Below the pieces are notes generated by a model, which saw only the letters and a list, made by a program, of their open reading frames with translations, did no database searches and was not told the origin of the DNA. The position numbers and the translations under genes were made by a program. 64,000 nucleotides of DNA from Lachnospiraceae bacterium (GTDB lineage: Bacteria; Bacillota; Clostridia; Lachnospirales; Lachnospiraceae). Positions 20,749 to 29,342 of this stretch are shown piece by piece. The stretch lies in NCBI GenBank assembly GCA_017617545.1, contig JAFZVZ010000032.1, positions 1 to 64,000 of the forward strand, in the 5' to 3' direction. Position 1 is the stretch's first letter; each line of letters opens with the position of its first letter.

Positions 20749-21213
20749 GATTTTTGACCGGGTCTGTGACGATCGGGTCGGACGAAGGCCCCTGAAGTGT
20801 CAATTTGGGCACAAACGAAATATACAGCAATAACGCATTATTTTACGCAATTTTGTTTATAAAATGACTGCATAACCGGGCGAATATCGGCACAAAAACC
20901 CCGATGAATTGATAATATATCGCAATATATTGTGTTGATCAGCGGGTTTAACACGAGATATATGTGAAACGTGGAACAAAACCCCCTGTAAACAAGGCGT
21001 TTTGCGAGCGGGAAGGACCGGGTGCCGGATCAGTGGTCAAAACAAGCGATCACAACCTATACAAAATGATAATACGTTATTTTACACAAAACCCGTCCAA
21101 CCTGATTATTTTCAACCTTTTCGGAAATCTGTGGAAAGAAAAAAGGTTTTGTTATATAATAGAGGCACTGTAGGTTCGGTGGGGGATGGAGTTGGCGAAA
21201 CAATCGCAAATAT
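20749..21213. other. Intergenic stretch without recognised gene
   Basis: About 465 A+T-rich bases between DUF4446 and tRNA-Arg. Short frames exist but lack ribosome sites and family signals. A TATAAT (21155-21160) with a poor -35 lies 54 bp before the tRNA and is the likely tRNA promoter. I see no convincing terminator or structured RNA. Confidence 0.5.
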
Positions 21214-21287
21214 GTCTGCGTAGCTCAGTTGGATAGAGCGACCGCCTCCTAAGCGGTAGGTCGGGTGTTCGAGTCACCTCGCGGACG
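21214..21287 (+). tRNA. tRNA-Arg(CCT)
   Basis: A 74-nt cloverleaf: acceptor GTCTGCG/CGCGGAC with one G-T pair, D-arm GCTCAGTTGGATAGAGC, anticodon loop CTCCTAA (anticodon CCT, reads AGG), T-loop TTCGAGT, discriminator G. CCA is not encoded. Confidence 0.95.
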
Positions 21288-21412
21288 TTCTGATCCGGGA
21301 TTGCAGTGAGACTGTGATCCCGGATTTTTCGAAACATATCGTGACACGGCGATTGGCCGTTCAGGAAGCAGCCGGTGCGTCCGGCGTTCAGAATTATGGG
21401 GGTGACGAACCA

Positions 21413-23008
21413 GTGGGGAAGAGAGTTGTTGCAATGATCCTGGTGCTTGCGATGGCGGTGCAGGCGGTTGCCTGCGGAAAGCCGTCCGACAGCGGTAAGG
21501 AAACAACGAAACAGCCGTATGGGTACAAGCGGTATACGTGTTATGAGGGCATTGACGGCTCAGGCAGCGTAAAGAAAGTCCTTATTGAAGAGTTCGAGGA
21601 TCTGGGTACAGAGCGTACGTGTAAGCTGTACAGCGAGGACGACGGTTCTGTGTACGGGATTGACAAATGGTATTTCGACCGGTCAGGCAAATATCTGCTG
21701 AAGAAAGTCGTGTGGAGATACTACTCGCCGACGGAATGCTTTGAGTATGATACGAAGGGAAGGCTTATACGGTATTCCATCAAGGTAGAGGACGGTCTCA
21801 ATGAATTATACTCGGATTACTATTTTTCGCTGCTGTCAATCCCCGAGGTGTATTTTTCGTACACGACTAAGACGGGACTGAATCTTCCGACGGTAAGGTT
21901 CCGTTTGGATCGTTCCGTGAAGGAACTCGTCACGGAGTATACGTATAAGGGAGATACCAATTCCTACAGTAAGATCCGTACCATTGACGACCGGGACGTC
22001 ACTGTTTGCGAATTTGAGCTGGGGGACGAAGATATCGTACTTCACGCAATCATTTCCACGCCGTATGCCAAGTATGCGGAAGAGTATATTCCCGGTAATG
22101 ATGGTACTGCAATGTCTGAAGGAATATATGCTTCAGATGACAACGACGAGCAGGTCTATATCGAAAAGGAGTATGATCAGCAAGGGAGATGCGTTAAAGC
22201 ATCGATCCGGGAGACATACGGAGGCGAGAATGACACGCTGACGATTCACGTTTACGAGTACGACAATGATCATTATATGTGGTTTCAAACCGTGTACAGC
22301 GGAGAAGATGGGCCTAAGTTGACTAACGTACAGTCGAGTAAGGTTGATTATGATAACCGTGTTCTGTGCTCGGAGACACAGTATTACGATGATCAGGAGA
22401 TGTTACATTACGCAGAACGGAGCACGTATACATACTTCAAAGGCGATCAGGTTAAAACGAGCCTGCACGAATACAGTTTTTACGGCCCGAGTACCGGTTA
22501 CGAGAAAGATTATGAGAGGACCTATAATGAGGACGGAGAGACCGTAGAATACATATACTACAGCAGCGACGAGCAAATCAGGGAGTATTCGTGGCGAACG
22601 GATATAAAACAGGAGCAGACCGCGATTGGAACCGTGCGACACTATAAGGAGTATACATTTGACGGCGAGGTTATTTCCGAATATGACAAAGTGTATCTCC
22701 CCGATTCCGAGCATCCGTATGAAATGGATTGGCTGACATTTTCCAGGATCTCCTATTCCTACGGTGAGCAATACGAAACGGTGGTCGCAACATATGCGAA
22801 AAATGGTAAGCTGAAACGTGTGGAATACCTGGACTCGGGTTATTCTTCGGTTGAAGACGCCCGCTCGCAGGGGTACGTGTACTTTGAATTTGACGAAAAG
22901 GGCCGTACGGTCGTACACGGATACCAATACTCGCCGTTCGAGAGCTACCGCGAGGGTACCGGTGAGTACGACATCTGGGAGTACTGGGATGGCAAAAAGC
23001 CCGACTGA
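21413..23008 (+). CDS. Putative lipoprotein with YD-like repeats
   Basis: A 531-aa secreted lipoprotein candidate. The GTG start is chosen because GGGGGTG lies upstream and it yields a signal peptide, VGKRVVAMILVLAMAVQAVAC, with the lipobox cysteine at residue 21 followed by a hydrophilic Lys/Ser/Thr linker. The body contains several motifs of the form Y-D-x-x-G-R/E (EYDTKGRLIRYS, EYDQQGRCVKAS, FDEKGRTVVHGY, YNEDGETVEYIY) separated by beta-rich, Tyr-rich sequence, resembling divergent YD/RHS-type repeats. No enzymatic motif is seen. It lies alone after tRNA-Arg. Function unknown; possibly cell-surface binding. Confidence 0.7.
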   Translation: MGKRVVAMILVLAMAVQAVACGKPSDSGKETTKQPYGYKRYTCYEGIDGSGSVKKVLIEEFEDLGTERTCKLYSEDDGSVYGIDKWYFDRSGKYLLKKVVWRYYSPTECFEYDTKGRLIRYSIKVEDGLNELYSDYYFSLLSIPEVYFSYTTKTGLNLPTVRFRLDRSVKELVTEYTYKGDTNSYSKIRTIDDRDVTVCEFELGDEDIVLHAIISTPYAKYAEEYIPGNDGTAMSEGIYASDDNDEQVYIEKEYDQQGRCVKASIRETYGGENDTLTIHVYEYDNDHYMWFQTVYSGEDGPKLTNVQSSKVDYDNRVLCSETQYYDDQEMLHYAERSTYTYFKGDQVKTSLHEYSFYGPSTGYEKDYERTYNEDGETVEYIYYSSDEQIREYSWRTDIKQEQTAIGTVRHYKEYTFDGEVISEYDKVYLPDSEHPYEMDWLTFSRISYSYGEQYETVVATYAKNGKLKRVEYLDSGYSSVEDARSQGYVYFEFDEKGRTVVHGYQYSPFESYREGTGEYDIWEYWDGKKPD

Positions 23009-23235
23009 GCGGGAGTTCTTGACAATCGAATTCGGAAAATGTAAACTGGGAAACGCTGATTAATCAGCGTTTCCCAGTTGCCTCCGGCGGATCGCACGAA
23101 TGCGCAGCGGAATGCCCGCTTCGCAGGCGCGCATTCGGCGGCGATTGACGTTACTGCGTCAATCGATTCAATTGGGGCGTGTTAAACGCCTCCCTTTCCT
23201 GTGAAGGGAACGGCGCGTATATTTGGAGGGATGCT
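23009..23235 (+). other. Structured intergenic region with a 36-bp perfect palindrome
   Basis: Positions 23044-23079 are a perfect 36-bp palindrome (18-bp arms, AACTGGGAAACGCTGATT and complement) just after the lipoprotein gene; it has no T-run. It is followed by GATTGACG/CGTCAATC (23143-23164) and GGCGT/ACGCC (23176-23190) stem-loops ahead of the next ribosome site. A copy of TGCCTCCGGCGG (23079-23090) is shared with 24082-24130. Confidence 0.6.
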
Positions 23236-24051
23236 ATGATGGATGACCAAAACCGGGGAACCCCGGAAAAGCGGGAAAATGAAGGCTTTTCGCAGTACAA
23301 TGAGCTCGGCGGTGAGGATCCGATCGTGATCACGGAGGCTCAGACGCAGGCGAAGGAAGAGCCCAAGGAGGAGAAGCTGTCCTCGAAGATCGGAACGGTC
23401 CTCGGCATTTTGCTGATCTTCGGCGCGCTGATCGCTATCGGTTTTTTCGGGATCCGCACGCTCATGCTCCGCGGAAGCGGGAAGACGCAGGCCGCGGATC
23501 GCGAGATCGTGCTTGAGAAGGGAACGTGGACGAAGTTTCAGGCGTATTACGCGTCGCCGGAGTGCGTGGAATATAAGCATACGGTAAACTTCATTCCGAC
23601 GGCCAAGGAACACTTTTTCTTCGTATTTTCCGCGGATCTTTCGGAGATGGCGCTGGTGCGCGCGGACAAATCCTGGTTCGAGGACAATTTTACGGAGGAT
23701 TGGGTTACGAAGGATCCTGACGGCGTGACCATAGAAGGGTATGTTCGCAAGACGGACCATGACGTCGAATCCAAAGCAGGCGAAGCGGTCAAGACGCTCG
23801 TGTCGGAGCTCGGGAAGAGCTTCCGTATCGATAAGAGCCTGTTCATTGACCTGCTTGCCGTGAAACTCAGCGTTTATCAGATTCTGATCGCGGTGATCCC
23901 GCTCCTGGCAGGCGTCATCTACTTTGCCATCAAACGCGTATTCGGTGACGATGACACGGATTCCGCGACCGGCAAGGTGTTGCTTGTCGTTATGATCATC
24001 GGGTTCTTCGTGTACGGCGGGTTTGCGATCCACGTGATCGAGTTCTTCTGA
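23236..24051 (+). CDS. Uncharacterised membrane protein
   Basis: A 271-aa protein I cannot assign. It has an acidic/polar N-terminus of about 55 residues, a first transmembrane segment (VLGILLIFGALIAIGFFG), an extracytoplasmic domain of about 115 residues, and two C-terminal transmembrane segments (IAVIPLLAGVIYFAI and LVVMIIGFFVYGGFAI) separated by an Asp-rich loop (GDDDTDSATGK). The start at 23236 has GGAGGG upstream. It appears monocistronic, closed by the terminator at 24171-24210. Confidence 0.75.
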   Translation: MMDDQNRGTPEKRENEGFSQYNELGGEDPIVITEAQTQAKEEPKEEKLSSKIGTVLGILLIFGALIAIGFFGIRTLMLRGSGKTQAADREIVLEKGTWTKFQAYYASPECVEYKHTVNFIPTAKEHFFFVFSADLSEMALVRADKSWFEDNFTEDWVTKDPDGVTIEGYVRKTDHDVESKAGEAVKTLVSELGKSFRIDKSLFIDLLAVKLSVYQILIAVIPLLAGVIYFAIKRVFGDDDTDSATGKVLLVVMIIGFFVYGGFAIHVIEFF

Positions 24052-24066
24052 GGAAGCGTTGATTCA

Positions 24067-24139
24067 TCGCCGATTCCTTAGTGCCTCCGGCGGAGACATT
24101 TAATCGCCGTTTCCTTAGTGCCTCCGGCGGAGAAACATT
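24067..24139 (+). repeat. Two direct copies of a 34-36 bp repeat
   Basis: Copy 1 (24067-24100) and copy 2 (24104-24139) share TCGCCG-TTCCTTAGTGCCTCCGG and the following CGGAGA-A-ATT with few differences. The core TGCCTCCGGCGG also occurs once at 23079-23090. The copies lie in the untranslated region after the membrane-protein gene. Confidence 0.8.
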
Positions 24140-24170
24140 TTTAAGGAATAAACAAAAACAGCTTAGAAAA

Positions 24171-24210
24171 ACGGAGCATCCGATGCGGGATGCTCCGTCG
24201 TTTTGTTTTT
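24171..24210 (+). terminator. Bidirectional intrinsic terminator
   Basis: Stem ACGGAGCATCC/GGATGCTCCGT (24171-24181 with 24188-24198), six-base loop, followed on plus by CGTTTTGTTTTT and on minus by TTTTTCTAAG. It separates the plus-strand membrane-protein gene from the convergent dehydrogenase gene. Confidence 0.9.
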
Positions 24211-24274
24211 AGGAAAATGCAGTTGCTTAGGAAACGCGGCTGTTCAGTGAAACGCCGATCAAACAGGTGTCTTT

Positions 24275-25174
24275 TCAGTAAAACTTTCCGACCAGCCACA
24301 CCGCGGCGCGGGCGGGAAGAAGGTTGTACAGACCAAGCAGTAGGCGGTATTTGAACCCGGCGACATACAACGGCGCCGGGTTTTTCCTGCGTGCGGCGCG
24401 CACGATGACGGCTGCTACTTTGGCCGGCGGTATGCCGCCTCGCTCGTCGCGTTCCATGGAGGCGACGGCGGAGTCGCAGCGGGGATACGCGCTTTCTGCG
24501 GTCGCCCCGGCAGCGGCGGATTGAGCGGTGGCAGCGGTGGATTGAGCGGTGGCAGCGGTGGATTGAGCGGTGGCAGCGGCGGTATCGATTGCCTTCGCGT
24601 CGGTCGATGCCGCAGAACTGCTCTGATGCTGCTTCTCCCGCGCGTCGGTGAAACCCGTGCTCGAGTCGCCGGGCATGACGACGCTGATGCGGATGCCGTA
24701 GTCGCGCACCTCGTTGCGCAGGGCAAGAGCGACCGAGTTGATCGCGGATTTGCTCGCGGAGTAGAAGGCCTGGTAGGGGATGGCGATCGGCGCGGCGACG
24801 GAGCTTGTGAAGACGATGGTTCCGCTACGTTGCTTACGCATGTACGGGAGTACCGACTGTGCGGCGTACACCTGACCGAAGAAGTTGACGTTCATGATCT
24901 TGTGCGTGGCTTCCGGGCTCGCGAATTCCACGGGGCCGGAGATGCCCATGCCCGCGTTGGCGCACAGAAGGTCGATCCTGCCCTCGCGGCGGGCCACTTC
25001 GTCTACGGCGGCGCGTATCGCGGCCTCATCGGAGACGTCCGCGCACAGGGCGGTAACGCCCTCCGGAGCGACTTCCCTGCGGCTGATGCCGTACACCGTG
25101 TATCCTGCGTCGCGCAGCTGCGCGCTCACTTCATAGCCGATGCCCGAGCTTGCGCCCGTAACGATTGCGATCAT
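24275..25174 (-). CDS. Short-chain dehydrogenase/reductase (SDR) with repeat insertion
   Basis: A 299-aa classical SDR oxidoreductase. It shows the nucleotide motif TGASSGIG at residues 7-14, CANAGMG for the NNAG position, the catalytic Ser in FTSSVAAP, and YSASKSA for YxxxK. Length exceeds the usual 250 aa because about 40 residues of Ala/Thr/Gln/Ser low-complexity sequence (TAATAQS repeats) interrupt the substrate-binding part after MPGDSSTGF. Substrate cannot be predicted. GGGAGGGG precedes the start. It is monocistronic and convergent with its left neighbour. Confidence 0.88.
   Translation of the reverse strand: MIAIVTGASSGIGYEVSAQLRDAGYTVYGISRREVAPEGVTALCADVSDEAAIRAAVDEVARREGRIDLLCANAGMGISGPVEFASPEATHKIMNVNFFGQVYAAQSVLPYMRKQRSGTIVFTSSVAAPIAIPYQAFYSASKSAINSVALALRNEVRDYGIRISVVMPGDSSTGFTDAREKQHQSSSAASTDAKAIDTAAATAQSTAATAQSTAATAQSAAAGATAESAYPRCDSAVASMERDERGGIPPAKVAAVIVRAARRKNPAPLYVAGFKYRLLLGLYNLLPARAAVWLVGKFY
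24510..24582. repeat. 21-bp tandem repeat inside the SDR gene
   Basis: About 3.5 copies of a 21-bp unit (24510-24530, 24531-24551, 24552-24572, partial 24573-24582), nearly identical at DNA level and in frame, encoding the TAATAQS heptad. Near identity implies recent slippage expansion. Confidence 0.92.
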
Positions 25175-25423
25175 GGTAAACCCCTCCCGTACTTATATTG
25201 TACATAGTGTATCACAATCGAAGGGTTCCTTCCAGTTGTTTGTGAGAGCGGACGGCTGCAGATGTGTTTTACGCGCAAAAAACGACGGTTCAGAGTATTT
25301 TCCGGGCAGTTTTTCAAACACGAATGACATTTCAGTTTCTTTTTTGTATAATTGAGAGAACAAGGGTTGTTCTGTTTTGCAAATGTGATATTCTTTGGTC
25401 AAGTGATCACGGAGGGGGATTTA

Positions 25424-26161
25424 GTGGAATATAAAATGCTCGTTTTGTTGCTGTTTGTGATCTTGTCTTTAGTCCTGGCGGGGTGCCTGGTCATCCTGCT
25501 GCGAAGCTACCTCCGGCTGACGAGCCGGAACAAGTCGCTTCGTGAGAGTGTGGAAAATCTCGGGGCGCTGAACGACCGTCTCAGGATGGACAGACACGAT
25601 TACCTGAACCATTTGCAGATCGTGTACGGGCTGATGGAGCTTGAGGAGTACGACGAGATGAACGCGTACCTTCGGAAAGTGTACAAGGAGCTCCTGAAGA
25701 CCGGAAAGGCGATCAAGACGTCCAAGCCGGCGATCAACGCGTTGCTGGCGGCGAAAATGTCGGAGTGCGAGGAGAAGGGGATCGAGTTTTTGGTCGAAGT
25801 AAAATCGGATCTGAAGGACATCGGGATCGAGGACTGGGAGCTTTGCAAGGTGCTCTCGAACCTGGTGGACAACGCCGTGAGGGCGACGGGGGAGTGCGAC
25901 AGAGAAGAAAAGGTCGTGCGGGTCAACATCACCGAAACCGAGAAGGAATACATGTTTGAGGTGGAGGATAACGGCCCGAAGATACCGGACGAGATAAAGG
26001 AACTTATTTTCCGTAAAGGCTTTACAACGAAGAAGGGGGAGGGCCACGGAATGGGGCTTGCGATCGTCTCACGGATCGTGTCGGACAACAGAGGCAGGCT
26101 CGAGCTGGCAACGGACGAACAGAAAACCGTTTTTACGGTGCTGTTTGAGAAAGGAGGTTGA
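25424..26161 (+). CDS. Sensor histidine kinase, Spo0B/CitA-type
   Basis: A 245-aa membrane histidine kinase. One N-terminal transmembrane helix (residues 5-26) is followed by a short linker and the Spo0B-type dimerisation helix with the phospho-accepting His58 in MDRHDYLNHLQIVYGLMEL. The HATPase_c domain has N-box LSNLVDNAVRA, G1 VEDNGPKIP and G2 GEGHGMGLAIV. There is no extracytoplasmic sensor domain. The GTG start is preferred because GGAGGGGG lies seven bases upstream. It heads a run of nfeD, floA, a membrane gene and a LytTR regulator, its likely partner. Confidence 0.9.
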   Translation: MEYKMLVLLLFVILSLVLAGCLVILLRSYLRLTSRNKSLRESVENLGALNDRLRMDRHDYLNHLQIVYGLMELEEYDEMNAYLRKVYKELLKTGKAIKTSKPAINALLAAKMSECEEKGIEFLVEVKSDLKDIGIEDWELCKVLSNLVDNAVRATGECDREEKVVRVNITETEKEYMFEVEDNGPKIPDEIKELIFRKGFTTKKGEGHGMGLAIVSRIVSDNRGRLELATDEQKTVFTVLFEKGG

Positions 26162-26163
26162 CC

Positions 26164-26640
26164 ATGGAAACGATACAGATTTTGGGAATTGTAGTTTTGA
26201 TCATAGGTATCCTGCTGATCGGCGTGGAGGCATATCTGCCGGGCTTCGGCATCCCGGGGATCAGCGGTATCGTGTTCACGCTGGCGGGCGTATTCCTGAC
26301 CGGGCGGAACAACTCGGAGAGGATTTTGGTAGGAGCTGTCGCGATCATTATCATCGTGGCGATGCTTGTCATAAGCATCATCGTATTCGGCTCCAGGACG
26401 GTAAATTCACCGATCAAACTCGACACGGATCTTCAGGGCAAAAACCTCTTCATTGAGGAGAAGGACATGGAGTATCTGGTCGGGAGAAAGGGGCGCGCGA
26501 TCACGGATCTGCGGCCGTCCGGCAAGGGTGAATTTGACGGGGTAACGCTGGATATCCTTACTTCGGGATACATCAAAAAAGGAACGAATTTAACGATCAC
26601 AGAGATCAAAAATAACAGAATTATTGTCAAGGAGGGGTAA
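26164..26640 (+). CDS. NfeD-like membrane protein
   Basis: A 158-aa protein with the NfeD pattern: hydrophobic [30 protein letters not shown], two further transmembrane stretches, and a C-terminal OB-fold part starting at [22 protein letters not shown]. This is the short, protease-less NfeD type that pairs with flotillin-like FloA in membrane microdomains. AAAGGAGG overlaps the end of the kinase gene and floA follows after 2 bp, so the three are one operon. Confidence 0.9.
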   Translation: METIQILGIVVLIIGILLIGVEAYLPGFGIPGISGIVFTLAGVFLTGRNNSERILVGAVAIIIIVAMLVISIIVFGSRTVNSPIKLDTDLQGKNLFIEEKDMEYLVGRKGRAITDLRPSGKGEFDGVTLDILTSGYIKKGTNLTITEIKNNRIIVKEG

Positions 26641-26642
26641 TC

Positions 26643-27632
26643 ATGAAAGCAGCAATGTTAGTGACAGGAGGAGCTCCGTTGATCATCGCGATCATCGTGG
26701 TAGTTCTGGTGCTCGTGTTTTTGGCGGTGGTTCCGGTCGGAATGTGGATCTCGGCAATCGCCAGCGGCGTGAAGATCAGCGTATTTTCCCTTGTAGGAAT
26801 GAAGCTTCGGCGCATCAAGCCGGCGAGGATCGTCATCCCGATGATCAAGGCCACGAAGGCCGGTCTGACGGTGAAAACCAACGAGCTGGAAGCGCACTAT
26901 CTGGCAGGCGGTAACGTGGACAACGTTGTCAACGCGCTGATCGCTGCGGAGCGCGCGGGTATGGATCTTTCGTTCAACCAGGCTTCAGCAATCGACCTTG
27001 CCGGCCGCAACGTATTCGAGGCTGTGACGATGAGCGTTACGCCGAAGGTTATTGAGACGCCGAAGATTTCGGCAGTCGCGAAGGACGGTATCGAGCTTTT
27101 GGTTAAGGCGCGTGTGACCGTTCGTACGAACATCAACCAGTTGATCGGTGGTGCCGGCGAGGCGACCGTTCTCGCGAGAGTCGGCGAGGGTATCGTAACG
27201 ACCGTAGGTTCCGCGAGCGCGCACAGTGATGTGTTGGAAAATCCTGATGACATTTCGAAGGTGGTTCTCAGCAAGGGCCTCGATTCGGGCACCGCGTTTG
27301 AGATCATCTCCATCGATATCGCCGACATCGACGTCGGACGTAACATCGGTGCGGATCTGCAGAGCCTTCAGGCTGAGGCGAACACGAAGATCGCGCAGGC
27401 CAAGGCGGAGGAGAGACGCGCGATGGCAGTCGCTCTCGAGCAGGAGATGAAGGCTGAGGTCGTCAAGGCCGAGGCGGACGTTCCGAGAGCTATGGCGGAA
27501 GCGCTGAAATCCGGCAATCTCGGTGTGCTTGACTACTACAAGATGCAGAACGTTCAGGCTGACACGAAGATGAAAAATGACATCGGAACCGGCGTTCTGG
27601 AGTATGTAGAGAAGAAGAACGACAATCAATAA
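26643..27632 (+). CDS. floA: Flotillin-like protein FloA
   Basis: A 329-aa flotillin-like scaffold protein of functional membrane microdomains. It has an N-terminal hydrophobic segment ([20 protein letters not shown]), an SPFH-type domain ([14 protein letters not shown] through [21 protein letters not shown]), then the coiled region rich in Glu-Ala repeats ([20 protein letters not shown]) and a C-terminal [21 protein letters not shown] stretch matching FloA/YqfA. Length matches the Bacillus protein (331 aa). AAGGAGGGG precedes the start. Confidence 0.95.
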   Translation: MKAAMLVTGGAPLIIAIIVVVLVLVFLAVVPVGMWISAIASGVKISVFSLVGMKLRRIKPARIVIPMIKATKAGLTVKTNELEAHYLAGGNVDNVVNALIAAERAGMDLSFNQASAIDLAGRNVFEAVTMSVTPKVIETPKISAVAKDGIELLVKARVTVRTNINQLIGGAGEATVLARVGEGIVTTVGSASAHSDVLENPDDISKVVLSKGLDSGTAFEIISIDIADIDVGRNIGADLQSLQAEANTKIAQAKAEERRAMAVALEQEMKAEVVKAEADVPRAMAEALKSGNLGVLDYYKMQNVQADTKMKNDIGTGVLEYVEKKNDNQ

Positions 27633-27721
27633 TTCTGAAAACAGTTGTTCCTGCTGAGAGAAATTTGGTTCTGAGGGAACGCCGCTCATACCGGCGTTCC
27701 CCAAAAAAGGGGGTTAGTTGT

Positions 27722-28429
27722 ATGAAAGATAAGAATAACAGGTATTCATTTACAGCGGGCGTGCTGTTGCTGATCACGTGCCTCTCGTTCGCGTATGAGT
27801 GGCTGGTCGAACCGCTGAGAATGGTTGCTTATCACTATACGGACAAGAGCTTTTTTGAGTACGTGAAGTATTCTTTAACAGACGGGGAGTACAGCCGGGG
27901 AGAAAAAGCGGAGCTCGTTCTGGTCGTGACACTGGCTTTGCTGACGATCGCGGTATTCATGCAGAGCATCAAGCTGTTCCTGGTTGGCATGGCGATTGAT
28001 CTCGGATTGCTCGTGAATGAGTACCTCGTGTTTAAGGAAGTAGAACTCCCTTCGGAATTCTGGACTTCCTACCGGAAACTGGGATTTGTTTCGACCTACG
28101 TTGTGCCGGCGCTTACGATCATCCTGCTTCTGGTTATGGGAGTGATCCTGATGCTGAACAAAGCATCGGCCAAATGGATCTGCATTGCGATAATTGCTGT
28201 TGCGACGTTCGGTGCCTTGTTGGAGACGGTGCTTTGTGTCGGACCGTATTTATCGACGGCGGAGACCTGGCGTAATATGAATCTTCCGTACACCTTCTAT
28301 TCCGGCAGGTATAACACCTTCTATTTGACATCAGGATATACTCCGGCCTCGTATTTTGTAAGAGCCGGCATCGGAGTGCTGATCGCGCTGTGGGGTCTGG
28401 ACCGCTGCAAGGCGAAAGCGCAGAAGTGA
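27722..28429 (+). CDS. Uncharacterised polytopic membrane protein
   Basis: A 235-aa protein with about six predicted hydrophobic segments (for example VVTLALLTIAVFMQSI, VPALTIILLLVMGVILML, WICIAIIAVATFGALLETVL) and a Lys/Arg-rich C-terminus. I do not recognise a family. It lies between floA and the LytTR regulator; a stem-loop GGGAACGCCG/CGGCGTTCCC (27675-27701) precedes its AAGGGGG site, so expression may be partly separate from floA. A membrane-sensing or accessory role is only a guess from context. Confidence 0.75.
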   Translation: MKDKNNRYSFTAGVLLLITCLSFAYEWLVEPLRMVAYHYTDKSFFEYVKYSLTDGEYSRGEKAELVLVVTLALLTIAVFMQSIKLFLVGMAIDLGLLVNEYLVFKEVELPSEFWTSYRKLGFVSTYVVPALTIILLLVMGVILMLNKASAKWICIAIIAVATFGALLETVLCVGPYLSTAETWRNMNLPYTFYSGRYNTFYLTSGYTPASYFVRAGIGVLIALWGLDRCKAKAQK

Positions 28430-28495
28430 GAACGGGGAAAATGCTGACCAAAGAGGCAGTTTCCGGGCAGAACGTACTTTTTACGGGGTGAAGAT

Positions 28496-29239
28496 ATGAT
28501 CAAAGTAATGGTTGTCGAGGATGAGGAGCAGATCCGGAATATCCTTGGGAAAATGATTGAGAAGAATGAAGGTTGCAGTGTCGTGGCTTCGTGTGGGAAT
28601 TTTGCGACGGCGATTACGGAATTCATCAGGCTTCGCCCCGAAGTTGTGTTCATGGACATCGATCTGGGCGGCGAGAGCGGCCTGGAGTGCGCCAAAGCCA
28701 TCACGGAGGTGGATCCCAAGGTGAAGATCGTGTTCGCCACGGCGCACAGCGAGTACATGGCCAACGCGTTTGAAATTTACGCCTTCGACTACCTGGTCAA
28801 GCCGTTTGATATGGCGCGGATCGCCAAGACGCTCGACCGGATCAAGAGCATGAGCGCGGGGACGGAGGCCGCAGGGCAGAAGTCCGGTGAGAAGGCCGAC
28901 GCGTCGTGTGAAAAGCTGATCATCCGCGGCAAGGAGGAGATCAATCTCATCGACACGAAGGACATCATCATGATCGAGAGGACGGACGGCGCGACGAGGA
29001 TCGTCACGAAGGACGAGGTGTTCCTGACCTCGCAGTCGCTCGGGTCCATTGAGGAACGGCTTGATCCGGAGCGCTTCCTGCGCTGCCACAAGTCCTACAT
29101 CATCCGCACGGACGCGATCCGGAAGCTGGAGGTGTACGGGCGCTGGACCTACATCGTAAAGCTCCGCGATACGGAGGAGACGGCGCTCATGACGTCGGAT
29201 AAGTACGATGAGATCAGGCAGAAATTTTCCGCAAAATAA
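28496..29239 (+). CDS. LytTR-family response regulator
   Basis: A 247-aa two-component regulator. The receiver domain has the acidic pocket VVEDEEQ (Glu8, Asp9), phospho-acceptor Asp54 in VFMDIDLGG, Thr in FATAHSEYM and Lys in YLVKPFD. After a Gly/Ser/Ala linker, a LytTR DNA-binding domain follows (IMIERTDGATRIVTK ... FLRCHKSYIIRTDAIRKLE). The likely partner is the kinase 2.3 kb upstream, separated by nfeD, floA and a membrane gene. GGGGTGAAG precedes the ATG. Confidence 0.93.
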   Translation: MIKVMVVEDEEQIRNILGKMIEKNEGCSVVASCGNFATAITEFIRLRPEVVFMDIDLGGESGLECAKAITEVDPKVKIVFATAHSEYMANAFEIYAFDYLVKPFDMARIAKTLDRIKSMSAGTEAAGQKSGEKADASCEKLIIRGKEEINLIDTKDIIMIERTDGATRIVTKDEVFLTSQSLGSIEERLDPERFLRCHKSYIIRTDAIRKLEVYGRWTYIVKLRDTEETALMTSDKYDEIRQKFSAK

Positions 29240-29243
29240 GTGC

Positions 29244-29272
29244 TTGACAGAAATACAGTAATGTGAGATACT
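29244..29272 (+). promoter_or_regulatory. Promoter of the 29343 gene
   Basis: TTGACA (29244-29249), 17-base spacer, GATACT (29267-29272). It starts five bases after the response-regulator stop; the predicted transcript begins at about 29278. Confidence 0.75.
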
Positions 29273-29275
29273 TAA

Positions 29276-29306
29276 GGGCTCCCAGGGAAGAAACCGATGG
29301 GAGCCC
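29276..29306 (+). other. 5'-terminal mRNA hairpin
   Basis: GGGCTCCCA (29276-29284) and TGGGAGCCC (29298-29306) form a perfect 9-bp stem with a 13-base loop, located exactly where transcription from 29244-29272 should begin. There is no T-run, so it looks like a 5' stabilising stem more than a terminator. Confidence 0.65.
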
Positions 29307-29342
29307 GAAGAGTTTATGAGTATAAAATTGGGAGGTATACAT

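Noticed and set aside
20964..21173. 69-codon frame before tRNA-Arg
   Set aside because: A+T-rich, no ribosome site, overlaps the tRNA promoter region.
24275..25174. Frameshift or broken SDR gene because of its unusual length
   Set aside because: All catalytic motifs are in one frame; the extra length is an in-frame tandem repeat.
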